Shown in pieces: positions 21,501 through 29,921 of a DNA stretch of 64,000 nt; the stretch's first letter is position 1; each line of letters opens with the position of its first letter. The translations under genes and the position numbers were made by a program. The notes under the pieces are model-generated. The model saw only the letters and a program-made list of their open reading frames with translations, was not told the origin of the DNA and made no database searches. The DNA is from Isochrysis galbana (Eukaryota > Haptophyta > Isochrysidales > Isochrysidaceae): positions 2,177,344-2,241,343 of the forward strand of contig CM030933.1 of NCBI GenBank assembly GCA_018136815.1. Reading direction: 5' to 3'.

Positions 21501-22442
21501 GGCTGCCTGATCGATTCCCGCGACTGAGGTTCCAGGCGGCAATTCGGAGAGCGCTCTTGCAGTCTGGATACCAGCGGCTCTTAGATGCATAGCCTGGCGT
21601 GTCGACAGCCGGGCAATGAGTCCGAGGTCATCCTGCTCAAGCAGGATGGAGTCTGCCACGCCACGCCACGTCCCAGCTGGAGCACCTCGTTTCGGTGGCT
21701 GTGGCGGGCCCGACGCACTGCTGAATTGCGCGTGGAAGCGGAGGAATCTTCGACGGACTGAACGATAGTGCGCAAAATGGTTTACGAGGTTGAACAACAT
21801 GATCCTGGCGTCTGCCCCTCCCAAGACCAATGCAGCCGCTGGCGATACCTCTCCCTCCATCTGCTGTAGCATATCTGCGTAGCAGCACAACTGAATCACT
21901 TGCTGAGGCTTGGCACGTCGTGTCAGCTTTGCGTCCCAGACTGCATAGCGAGGCTTGTATACGAGCCCGTGAGCATCCAACTCGTTGGCAGTGAGCCGTG
22001 ATCCAGAGCTGCTCCAAAAAGCGTCCTCACGAACAAGAAAGTCCGCAACACCATGGAAGTTACCTGCCGCCAAAGGGGCCTGATAGATGACATCCGGCCG
22101 CTCGAGGATCGCCTGCGCCGTGGCTGCAGCACCATCTGATGGCGACGCCGCCGAGAGCCGCGACAGATCTACGACGCTGAATCCAAGGTCTACAAAGAGC
22201 CTTCGCATAACCTCCTGCTCACCGGCCCTCCCTTTATTGCCCAGCATCGAAAGGAACGGGTCAGGTGGGTCGCGCTGCTGCGCGAGCGGGTGGAACGGCT
22301 GCTCAGCGGCGAGCCGGTCCATCCAGCTGGCCCAGGGCGAGTCGTAGAACGCGACGAGATCAGAGGGCGTCCACATGCGTGGCTGCGAGCTAAGCGCGCG
22401 GCGCGGGGTGCTCCATGTGGGCAGCCCAGCGAGCAGCCGCAT
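18516..22442 (-). CDS. RecB-like nuclease / RNase H-like / SF1 helicase fusion (TM0106-type), probably organellar
   Basis: Intronless protein of about 1,308 residues from the ATG at 22442. First comes a PD-(D/E)XK nuclease of the TM0106/RecB-like type (GVADFLV, then VWDAKLTRRAKPQQVIQLCCYADML, residues about 130-200). Then a DEDD exonuclease-like RNase H fold (IFFDLEGFPL near 365; EYNRDDCISTRQLADW near 590). Last is an SF1 helicase of the Dna2/Upf1 type: GPPGTGKT, DTLIVDEAGQ, LLGDQMQLPAP, TVDRFQGQE and LNVALTRAQ. This order is known mainly from bacteria, so horizontal or organellar origin is plausible. The N terminus (MRLLAGLPTWSTPRRALSSQ) looks like a mitochondrial presequence. A role in DNA repair or end processing is inferred. 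The frame is open upstream to 22661, so an earlier start is possible. Confidence 0.85.
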   Translation of the reverse strand: MRLLAGLPTWSTPRRALSSQPRMWTPSDLVAFYDSPWASWMDRLAAEQPFHPLAQQRDPPDPFLSMLGNKGRAGEQEVMRRLFVDLGFSVVDLSRLSAASPSDGAAATAQAILERPDVIYQAPLAAGNFHGVADFLVREDAFWSSSGSRLTANELDAHGLVYKPRYAVWDAKLTRRAKPQQVIQLCCYADMLQQMEGEVSPAAALVLGGADARIMLFNLVNHFAHYRSVRRRFLRFHAQFSSASGPPQPPKRGAPAGTWRGVADSILLEQDDLGLIARLSTRQAMHLRAAGIQTARALSELPPGTSVAGIDQAALHRLCKQAALQLQYRDAPDQAPPFELLPWAPAVGLALLPSPSDKDIFFDLEGFPLAQRESPRRAHRNTLADFIIDDRDDEAGAGPSEHGREYLWGAATRIGAGIVDRAVVELGEDDALFDRDHEFLAWWAHSFVEEKAALEKFVDWVMEIWRTDPQMHIYHYGAYEVSALRRLTMRHATREEEVDELLRNGVLVDLYEVVRGALLLGTDSYSIKSVEKVYRAARGSSGSPAGRGTAVAQGDQSVVVYDAWLEDPDGHDSASSTALASLLEYNRDDCISTRQLADWLWELRLTHTKALHVPSQTVHNPLAAQSQEQVDEKSEKALQESLEVAKIQEQLLAGDEWSSESPLKKESVRSTLSSLILYHKRESKPSWWRRFDWLAAPPEALVEDERTLGMLRRTQTEPFKSSPRKRRLVYEYRSQDVQECKIEPGSAVVLRGHASPADDGDGPPTLGVAATLFSKDCMKGVFQLECAVEPPPLLSILPNEFVDPAPIPVAVREAVQRLISAPERPSALSRFLLRRPPNPLRPELQKNGSPSGAEASAHLGMRETPEWISQAALALEDDYLCVQGPPGTGKTFVGARAGATLLRAGKRVGILAYSHAAIDNLLAKTLEVMSEVNLGGRALKIGGDKTVIERMRARCSNGVTVDHIQSASGLKKSPLQADVLLVGATTWAFANEVMHEKVDTLIVDEAGQLPLANLIGASMSARNIILLGDQMQLPAPREGTHPAASGQSCLEYLLRGAPTVPSELGVFLSRSYRLHPSLCCLVSDIVYSGRLLPHPSTSSRSISPIKRSPSADAALAHPLLSRGSGIQCIEVEHDGNTFASLEEARIVASLFAELLCRDFNDGAADPRPLSKEDILVVTPYNAQVQLIRSVLPYGARVGTVDRFQGQEAPVVIISLCHSSFSAVATGEDDGCSALSNGGGRGLSFVLNLNRLNVALTRAQCLAVMVASPELINVSVNSMREARELNFLARIIECGGPNARTVGAEAAGG

Positions 22443-22702
22443 AGAGCGGCTGCAGCGGGGCGAGCGGCTGGGGAGCGAGAGGTTGCGCCTTGCGGCGAGT
22501 GAGGCGGACACGGCGACCGCGGAAGGCTGAGCGCGCGCGGGAGGAGAGGAACTTCCGTGGGAAGCCGGCGAGAGAGCGCGGGAATAGAGAGCCTGGTGGT
22601 GATGACGTAGGAGTGGATGATGATGGTCAGAGGCGCGCGACGGCGGCGAGACGGTATTCACGTCTCGCGACTCGTGACGTCTGGCATTCTGTGCTCTACC
22701 TG

Positions 22703-23085
22703 CCCCCCCCCCCCCCCCCCCCCAAACGCACGCGCCCAGTGTGTATCAGGCCATAGCCGGTGTTGACGAGTGCCCAGCTCATGCCAAAATCGGCAGAGCA
22801 TGGAGCATGGAGATGACTGACAGTCACCCCCGGAGGGGCATTGGAGCCTGAGAGGGAGGGCGCGAGGCGCCCCCGCATGCCGCATGCTGAACTAAGTACA
22901 AACTTAGTTCTAGTTCAAGTTGACGCAGGTGAACGCCAACGGAGCAGCGGCACAGCGGGCGCGCGAAGACCGGAGGACAGAGAGGAGAGGGCAGCACCTT
23001 CCCCGCGCGCGGGGGGGGGAAGCGCCAAGCGCCACGCCCCCTCTTTCCTCACTGCCGTGCGCTGCCAGCCCCGCGCCAACACGCC

Positions 23086-23163
<78 letters not shown>
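22703..23163. repeat. Poly-C tract and long (CA)n microsatellite
   Basis: A run of about 21 C at 22703-22723, and roughly 37 CA units at 23089-23163. Between and after them (22662-23590) I see no gene; 23280-23335 holds GGTATAGGTATAG-type short repeats. The interval separates the divergently transcribed nuclease-helicase and four-exon genes and should contain both promoters. Confidence 0.9.
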
Positions 23164-23164
<1 letters not shown>

Positions 23165-23590
23165 GTGCTCAAGCTTACCCACCACCATCCCCCTTTCCCT
23201 TTCGCTTCCTTCTTTCCTTTGGGTGGTAGGTGGAGCGGTAGAGACAGAGACGGCACTAGAACTAGCACAATATACAATATAATTCGTATAGGTATAGATA
23301 GGTATAGGTATAGGTGTGTAGGTATAGGTATGGACCGCGCCGGGCGCCAAGCTCCAATTACCAGTTACCCCGTAGAGAACACATACACGGAAACGTGAGC
23401 AAGGGGCGACAGGCGGCGGACGGCGGTGTTCACCTACGCAACCTCAAACTTCGCAAACTAAAGTTCGCTGGCGAACAAGAACAAGAGAAAAGAAAAGGAA
23501 CAAAGAAACGAACACGACAACACGACACGAAGCATTTTTTGTAAACCCCCGGGAGGGCCAAATAGAAGAAGAGTCTCGCTCGCGTCCGCC

Positions 23591-24933
23591 ATGGCAGAGA
23601 GCGACAAGGCAAAGAAGCTGGCCGCGGAGATCCAGGCGGCCTCGAGCTCTGAGACGTTCGATCTCGCCGGCTACGGTCCCGCCGCCCTTGAACAGCTCGT
23701 GAGCAGCGGGCTCGGCAAGCCCGTCAAGTGCGAGCGCATGCTGCGCTACACCTTCATTGTGGGCGGAGGTAAGAAGGTGCGGCAAAAGTATGACGAGAAG
23801 CTCTCACAGCTGTTCGCCGACGCGCTCAAGGCGGGGGGCTTTACGGAGGATCGAGGCGCTGCTCTTTCCTTAGAGTGCCAGGGCACTTTCAAGCAACAAC
23901 ATGTGTGCTCTCCACTGGCGGCTGATGCGATGGCGTAAGCGTGTAAGTGGACAATCTGGATCGACACCCACCGCCTCACTGCCTCCAGGACACGGACAAG
24001 GACCTCAAGTTCGTCCACGTATACCCGCGAGTTGAGATTCAGGAGGCCTCTGCGAAGACCGAGGAGGGCAATTTGACTCCCGAGGAGCTCATCATCTTTT
24101 CTGAGATGGACCCCTTCCAAACCATGATTTCGAGGAAGACGATCTCTTTCACGCAGAGAAGGAGAGCACTCGACGTGGTGAAGGGGGCCAGAGCGAGGTT
24201 GTCTACTATCGAGGAGCAGCTTGCAGCCATGCAGGTGGGGATCTGGGGCAAGTATAGCACTTGCACGCATGCGCCGCTTACGAAATCTTTGAGTGGGTAG
24301 CCTCTCATCCTGTGCAATAATTATGTCGTATCTTGCCTATGATTGTGTTGTAGGAGTTGTCCTCGGAAGACCAGACGTTCTACGACAATATTGATGGCGA
24401 TGGGCTCCAGCAGAAGCAGGAGGCCTTGCAGATGATCCTTGACACCATGATCAACAAAGGGCAACTAACCAAGAACGAGCAAAAGGAAGTGCTGGCTCAA
24501 CTTCATGAGAAGCTAGACACTGTGAATGCACAGATTGAGGCTTGCTCTGGCTCGGCTCAGTCAAAGAAGGAGGCCAAATTGCGCGAGGTGAAGCTCCCGA
24601 CTTGCGCTCGCATCGCATGCACGTAGAGATGCAGCGACAGGCGATTTGCTAGCATATGGTGTCAACCGGTATCTTCTCTACCTGCAGGTACGAGAAAAAT
24701 TGGAAGCTCGCCGCGACGCAGTGACAATGGCGACCCCAATCGTACACAAGGTGAAGTACGATGCAGAGATCAAGGCGGTGAAGAAGCGTCTTGCCGCACT
24801 CGAAGTGCTTGAAAAGAGCGCGAAAGTTCTGCCGCTCGAGGACGTCCTGAAGTTGAATGCCAAGCCCAAGCTCATCGCCGACCTCGAGGCCATGCAGGCT
24901 GAGAGCAGAGGGTGGTTTGCCGATAATAATTGA
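23591..24933 (+). CDS. Four-exon gene, coiled-coil protein of unknown function
   Basis: Four exons with phase-0 GT-AG introns: 23591-23902, 23989-24234, 24354-24587 and 24688-24933, giving about 345 residues. The translation starts MAESDKAKKLAAEIQ. It has a folded-looking N-terminal module (FDLAGYGPAALEQLVSSGLG, then MLRYTFIVGGGKKVRQKYDE), then a long helical, charged region with coiled-coil character (EEQLAAMQ to the end), finishing RGWFADNN. There is no signal peptide or membrane segment. The clean splicing and conserved-looking text make this a real gene, but I do not recognise the family. The most 5' donor (after CAACAACAT) is the least certain junction. Confidence 0.75.
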
Positions 24934-25329
24934 GACCACCGCTTGCTGCGGTCTCAAGAGACGGTCAGGACGCCGAAATATTGAATGGCTTGTGGGGTCC
25001 AACATGAAAATGTCTGCATGTGCGGATTTTCTGTACGCCTTTTACGCATTTCATCACCTCCCCACTGCTTGTTGCGCGAAACGCCACGCAACACGATCAT
25101 CAAGTGGGTTCGGAAGCAGGTAGATGTGCGACGCGTCGTCGTCGGTCTCCCTCCCTCACCCAACCCCTAGCCACTTCCAGGTGTGTAGTCATGCGCATGT
25201 GCTATTTACTGTAGGCGTACCATACTGAGGTACATTGTTTTTTGGTTGTGACGTATTAAGTAGTGTGCTGGTGTGGCCTTAGAAATGGGCCACTGCATGC
25301 CGTGCTCTTTCGTCACGCGCACAAGCATA
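24934..25329. other. 3' flank, no gene seen
   Basis: No coding signal. It contains the likely 3'UTR of the four-exon gene and ends at an A-run followed by TTCTTATAGGTGTC, possibly a retroelement end. Confidence 0.4.
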
Positions 25330-25560
25330 AAAAAATTCTTATAGGTGTCCGCTAAGCTACTAGTCACTCACACCCTTTCGCGCTCACGCCGACAGCGTCT
25401 ATACCCCTACCTCTACCCCCCCCTTCCGCTCCCCCCCCTCGTTCCTTCTTCTTTGGTTTTGGGGGGTCGGCCCATGTACACTACTTTGGGGGCTCGCGTT
25501 GGGGGCAGGGAGAGGGGAGGAATAAAAAATTTTTCCAACTGGGAAGATGCGCACCTGCAC
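25330..25560 (-). mobile_element. Probable LINE-type 3' tail (reverse)
   Basis: The minus strand has a purine-rich block with CCAAAGAAGAAGGAACG and the (C/G)GCCC...CCAAA arrangement seen in the LINE 3'UTRs at 7690-7890 and 63100-63300, and ends at a T-rich edge near 25330. Weaker match than the other tails. Confidence 0.4.
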
Positions 25561-25574
25561 TGAGCCGCTGGCCG

Positions 25575-26385
25575 ATGCCGCACGCCGACGCAGGTGAAGA
25601 CGCAGGTGAAGATGTCCCTGCAGGCCCTGCAGAGACCCCGGCAAAGCCCGGGGACGGGCGGGCGGGTCATCTGAGCGCCCCGGCTTGCATTAATGGTCAT
25701 GTCTGGGGCCTAGGCTCCTTCAGACGGCGAAGGGGTAGCGTTGCGCACTCCCGGGGTTGCTGGAGTGCTGCAGCGACAAACTGCGAGGATGCTGCTGAGG
25801 CCGTAGAAGTCGCCAATCGAGCGCCCGAAGTCAGTGGTGTCGCAGATTTGGCAACCAGTGGTGAGTCGGGCGCTCTCCGGCTGGGCTCCTTCAGAAGGCG
25901 AAGGCTTAGCGTCACGCATTCCCAGTGTTGCGGGAGTGGTGCAGCTTGCGAGAGTGCTGCAGCGACGAACGGCCCGGATGCTGCCGGGGCAGCAGAGGTG
26001 GCCCTTTGCACGCCCGACTTCAGCAGTGGCGCAGAAACGCCGCCGATGAACGGGGAGGGCGGAATGCGCATAGCGGACGCCGATCGAGACGCCAATGCAT
26101 GCCCTACAACGACAGACCTCACCGCATACTGCACTCTCTACGCGCAGACGTCCTTCTCGCCTGCTGGGGGCCTCTGGGGCTCATTCGCCCTCACGAAGGA
26201 GCAGGAAGGTGGCAGAACCAAGCTGAAGAAGGCACCAAGGCCGGACCCTGGAAACCGAAAATAAAGGAAGCTGAAGGGGAAGGGGGGCGGGAAGAGGTGG
26301 AGAGAGGGAAATAAGGGCGATGTCGGAGTAGAGGCAGGGAAATCCTGCGATAGTAGGCGTGTAGCCCATAATCTTCAGCTGTTGT
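25575..26385 (+). mobile_element. Short retroelement-like unit: repeat-containing ORF ending in a LINE 3' tail
   Basis: An open frame (25575-26264) encodes two imperfect ~55-residue repeats, each beginning LGSFRRRR and continuing through SVAHS or SVTHS and SAAATN. It runs directly into the LINE-family 3'UTR (GGACCCTGGAAACCGAAAATAAA, then a purine block, AAATAAGGGCGATG, TAGGCGTGTAGCCC and ATAATCTTCAG followed by a T-run at 26385). The tail suggests mobilisation by the LINE machinery. Whether the ORF is translated is unknown. Confidence 0.5.
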
Positions 26386-26416
26386 TTTTATAAAAGTAGT
26401 ATCGACTTCATTTTTA

Positions 26417-26453
26417 CACCCTTAGAAGTTAGAAAGAGTGTTTGACCGCCCTA
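26417..26453. mobile_element. Solo end of the TAGGGCGG element family
   Basis: CTTAGAAGTTAGAAAGAGTG followed by TTTGACCGCCCTA is the reverse complement of the left end of the element at 48720 (TAGGGCGGTCAAACAGGGCT then TTTAACTTCTAAAGG) with few changes. No partner end is seen nearby, so it is a remnant. Confidence 0.65.
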
Positions 26454-27339
26454 GCAAGAGCCGAGTTTTGCGATATCATACTCAACAAGGTTGTATGGTT
26501 TCACTTTCCATACAAAAAGAATGCGAACATTGGGTACTGGTGCAGGGGCTTCCTCGATCGGGCTTGTTGCCCGGAACGACCTTTCTCTATGTACATTGGC
26601 TCAACCGCTAGTACCACTTATTTGTGGGGAGGCAAGAAACCCTGCCGTCTCGGCGGGGGGGGGGGACGCTGCGTCCTTGCGTCTCCCTCCTGGCCGCTCC
26701 ACCATCACGGCCTTGGCTATTCGAGCGTGCGCACGGGCGCGTGTCGTTGCTCTAGGTAGACGGCCTCATGGTGCGGCCCCATGGCGCGGCCTTCGCAAGC
26801 ACGAGCGATGACATCTTGCACGCGCCATACAATAGGAACAATAATTGATTGCTTGGAAGATTAGCTATAAGGTGTTACTTCGAACACCTTGTCTTGAGTG
26901 CCCAAACTCGATCATCAGCTCCTGCTTGTAATGCGCTAGCTAGTGGCGACGTGACAAGTATGCATTGTCTCGTGTAGCTCGTCGCACGGAGCTAGACGCA
27001 GCTCTGAGGTTAAAGCTGCCCAAACCGTTGTAGCAGTGGCCCTAGTGCCGCTCTGCGTAGCTGGCGGTGGGGTTCATGACAGCAAGGCCCTTCTATTAAC
27101 GGTCCTTGAATTGGTGCATGTGCGAGCCCCTTTCGTTGCGTATCCCAGCCGGCAACATGGCCTATGAGAACGCATGCATCAGCACCCTCTCAGACGAGTA
27201 CAGGTGCAATATGAGAGCCTCTCTCATTGCCACTTCGAAAAATCTCTCGATCTCGGTGTCTCGTCATATACGAAATAGCAGGATGAGCAACATGCCGTGA
27301 AAGAAGCTATTCACACCTCTCGTGGCAATCACCTTCGGA
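26454..27339. other. Intergenic, no gene seen
   Basis: Short frames only, none with family-like text. A G run lies at about 26655-26664. Downstream side of the dehydrogenase gene. Confidence 0.4.
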
Positions 27340-28344
27340 TCAATCAGAGGATACACGGATTTGCACCTTCAGAATCCCCTTTGTTGAGGCTGTTTCCACA
27401 GCTTTCGTCGCTTCAGAGAGGGGCAGCGTGGCATCAATTAAGGGGGTCAAGTCGAGCCCAGTGGCAAGCATCCGGAGGGCTTCGGGGAAAGGTCCACAGC
27501 GCGAGCCCGCGACCACGAGCTCATCAATGACAAAGGGCGCCGTATTGAAATCTGCGCCGGCTGCGCATGTTGATTTGAGCACAAGGGTTCCCATCGGGCG
27601 AGTGAGTGCCGTGCAAAGTTTGAGACCTTCAGGTGAGCCAGTTGCGTCGACCACTACGTCGAACTTCTTGTCGTGTGAGGGCGATGCCTGGACGGAGTCG
27701 ATGAATGTCAGGGAATCCGCCGAAGGAATTTTCGTCAGTCGCTCCGGATGCCGTCCCACAAGGGCGGGGATGGGACACCTGTTTGATGATGCGAATCTGG
27801 CAACGACTTCCGCAATCAGTAGCCCAAGCTTGCCGTCACCCACGATCGCCACAGCATCCCCTGGAGAAATCAGCCCTTGCTCCACGATTCGACAAGCTGC
27901 GGCAAGGGGTTCTGTGAATGCGGCATTCTCGGTGGAGATGTGCTCGGGGACGACGTGCAGCAGCGCTACCGGTAGCGTTAGATACGAGGCATATGTGCCA
28001 TCCTTGCCCAAGATGCCCAGCACTGTCCGGTTCGGGCAGTGGTTGCGTGCGCGGTCGCCGCCCCGCGAGCATGTAGAGCACGTCGCCTTGCAGCAGGCTA
28101 GGTTGATGTCGCCAACCACCCGCTTGCCCACCATCTGCTCGTGTGCCTGAGGCGCACTCTCTACCACACCCACAAACTCGTGGCCCACCACGCCGCTAAA
28201 GCCCATGTAGCCCTTCATAATCTCGAGGTCGGTGTTGCAAACGCCGGCGATAAGGACACGGACGAGCGCCTCACCTTCCGCCGGCGTGGGTACCGGCCGC
28301 TCGCACAGCGAGCACGCCGAGCCGTCGACCACGAAGGCTTGCAT
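27340..28344 (-). CDS. Zinc-type medium-chain alcohol dehydrogenase (MDR superfamily)
   Basis: About 334 residues from the ATG at 28344 (MQAFVVDGSACSLCERPVP), the usual MDR beginning; the in-frame extension upstream is low complexity. AGVCNTDLEIMKGY supplies the catalytic zinc cysteine, VVGHEFVGVV the GHE motif, and a cysteine cluster (CCKATCSTCSRGGDRARNHC) resembles the structural zinc lobe. The Rossmann part has VAIVGDGKLGLLIAEVVARF, where GDGKLG replaces the common GxGxxG, then VVVDATGSPEGL. It would oxidise an alcohol or polyol, or reduce an aldehyde, using NAD(P)H; the substrate cannot be told. No targeting peptide is evident. Single exon. Confidence 0.9.
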   Translation of the reverse strand: MQAFVVDGSACSLCERPVPTPAEGEALVRVLIAGVCNTDLEIMKGYMGFSGVVGHEFVGVVESAPQAHEQMVGKRVVGDINLACCKATCSTCSRGGDRARNHCPNRTVLGILGKDGTYASYLTLPVALLHVVPEHISTENAAFTEPLAAACRIVEQGLISPGDAVAIVGDGKLGLLIAEVVARFASSNRCPIPALVGRHPERLTKIPSADSLTFIDSVQASPSHDKKFDVVVDATGSPEGLKLCTALTRPMGTLVLKSTCAAGADFNTAPFVIDELVVAGSRCGPFPEALRMLATGLDLTPLIDATLPLSEATKAVETASTKGILKVQIRVSSD

Positions 28345-28593
28345 CCCTCTCCGCGCGCCCTCGCCGCGAGACGAATTCTCTCCTTCTTCTCTCATCCTCG
28401 CAGTGTTACAGTGTTACCTTCTCTCTCTTTGGTGCCATCCTTACCGGTGTAGTAGCGTTATTTTCGGTTCGTTTGTTCGTTTGTTCGTTCCCTCGTCTTC
28501 TTACTTTTCTTTTCTACCTACTTTAGAGTAGAGAAGAGTACTCTAGAGGCTAGGGCTTCGCAGCCAACAGCGCCTCGCAGCCAGCACGCGCCG

Positions 28594-29049
28594 GTGCCGA
28601 TGGCTCCGGCGGCCGCCAGGGTGCCTGTGGAGCCGCCCAGAGGGGGCAAGGTAGCCTACACCAAGGCTGCCCATGATCCTGGATGGGAAATACGGTGCTG
28701 GGGCCTGCAAATACAGCCAAATACATATGTATTTGGCCTCCGGCCAAATATATTTCAAATACATTCGAGGCCTACAACCCAGGACGCGCTTCAAATACAG
28801 CCAAATACATATGTATTTGGCCTCTGGCCAAATACGGTAAATACGTATTTCCCATCTAGGCCCATGATCCATGATGCCCTGGCGGAGCAACGGCTCGCGA
28901 CACTCGAAGACGTCCGCAAAGCAGTGGCAGTGGAACACTGCCGCGCGACTGGCGAGAGCGCGCTCCGAGCGATACGCTCCGGCAAGTTCCGTCTACCCAC
29001 TGAGGGTAAGGTGCGTCAGGCGCTGTCCCGCGACCCTTCCAGCGACTAG
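28594..29049 (+). other. Possible small gene interrupted by a MITE
   Basis: Downstream of the foldback element the plus strand reads HDALAEQRLATLEDVRKAV and GKFRLPTEGKVRQALS, ending at 29049, which looks like coding sequence. Upstream, VEPPRGGKVAYTKAAHD is in a different register once the element and one duplication copy are removed, so the two halves were not one uninterrupted frame; an intron (donor AAG|GTAGCC near 28650) could reconcile them. Family not recognised. Confidence 0.3.
28680..28859. mobile_element. 180-bp foldback MITE with 11-bp target-site duplication
   Basis: The ends are inverted repeats (GGATGGGAAATACG at left, CGTATTTCCCATC at right). The interior carries two copies of the perfect palindrome CCAAATACATATGTATTTGG at 28717-28736 and 28801-28820. 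It is bracketed by GCCCATGATCC at 28669-28679 and 28860-28870, which reads as a target-site duplication. Confidence 0.8.
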
Positions 29050-29902
29050 CGACTAGGATTACCCCTCATAGGTCACAGGTGTGCTAACTAACCAACGCCG
29101 ACGCCGAGCGCATGCTATTGGGCCGTTGGGCCATTGGCTCATCCAACCCGCGACTTGCGGACTTGCGGGCTGAGAAGGAGAAGAGGGATAAGGGCTGCGG
29201 CCTTGGTTGGTGCAACAGAAGAAGAAAAGGCCCGAGTGAAACGTGCTTACGAGCTTACGACAAGATAATACAGAGCGCGCCCGGGCTCGCGCGGCCGCAT
29301 TTCGATGTGTGAGTTCGAGTTCGAGTGCAACTGCGGCGTTGTCCCGTGCCCATGGTCGGGATGGAAGCGTTGAAGCGTTGTCTGCCCGAAGTGTGGACCG
29401 AAGCGCGGGTTGTGCAAGGTTAGGGAGTTAGGGAGTGTGTGGCGGCTCGCAGGGGCAGTGTCTATGAAGTTGCGGCGGGCTCCAGCTACTGCGCTCAGCG
29501 CTCAGCACGCACAAGCACAAGAGGCCGCGGAAGAGGAAGAGGTCGAGTCCGGTGTCCTCAATGTCTCATGTCTCGGAGTGAGAGTGTGCTGGGAGAGGAG
29601 CGCGCTGCTGTGAGGCATGTGCGTGCGATTCGAGATTCGAGCACGGCTCTTGCAGGTGGTCACGAATTGGCGATTTCTCTTTTGCTCGGCGTAGGGTGTG
29701 TGGGGTGTGTGGTGTGTGGTGTGTGGACGTGTGGACCATGCCCCTGATGCCTCTGTGAGCCCCGTAGCACCTTCCAACTCTCTTAACTCTTTTATAGTGG
29801 TTTATAAAAAACGTTGTTAAATGAGAAGCTCTCACCTCTACTCTAAAGTAGAGTAGACTAAGGAATAGAGTAGACCTCTAGAGAAGAGTGGAGAGATATG
29901 TA
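29050..29902. other. Intergenic, low complexity
   Basis: Contains GTGTGTGG repeats (about 29697-29735) and, near 29838-29890, TCTAGAGTAGAG-like direct repeats. No gene seen. Confidence 0.4.
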
Positions 29903-29921
29903 TTTAGAGTACTAGTAGTAG

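Noticed and set aside
23089-23163. Coding through the (CA)n tract
   Set aside because: Thr/His and Val/Cys homopolymer frames are microsatellite artefacts.
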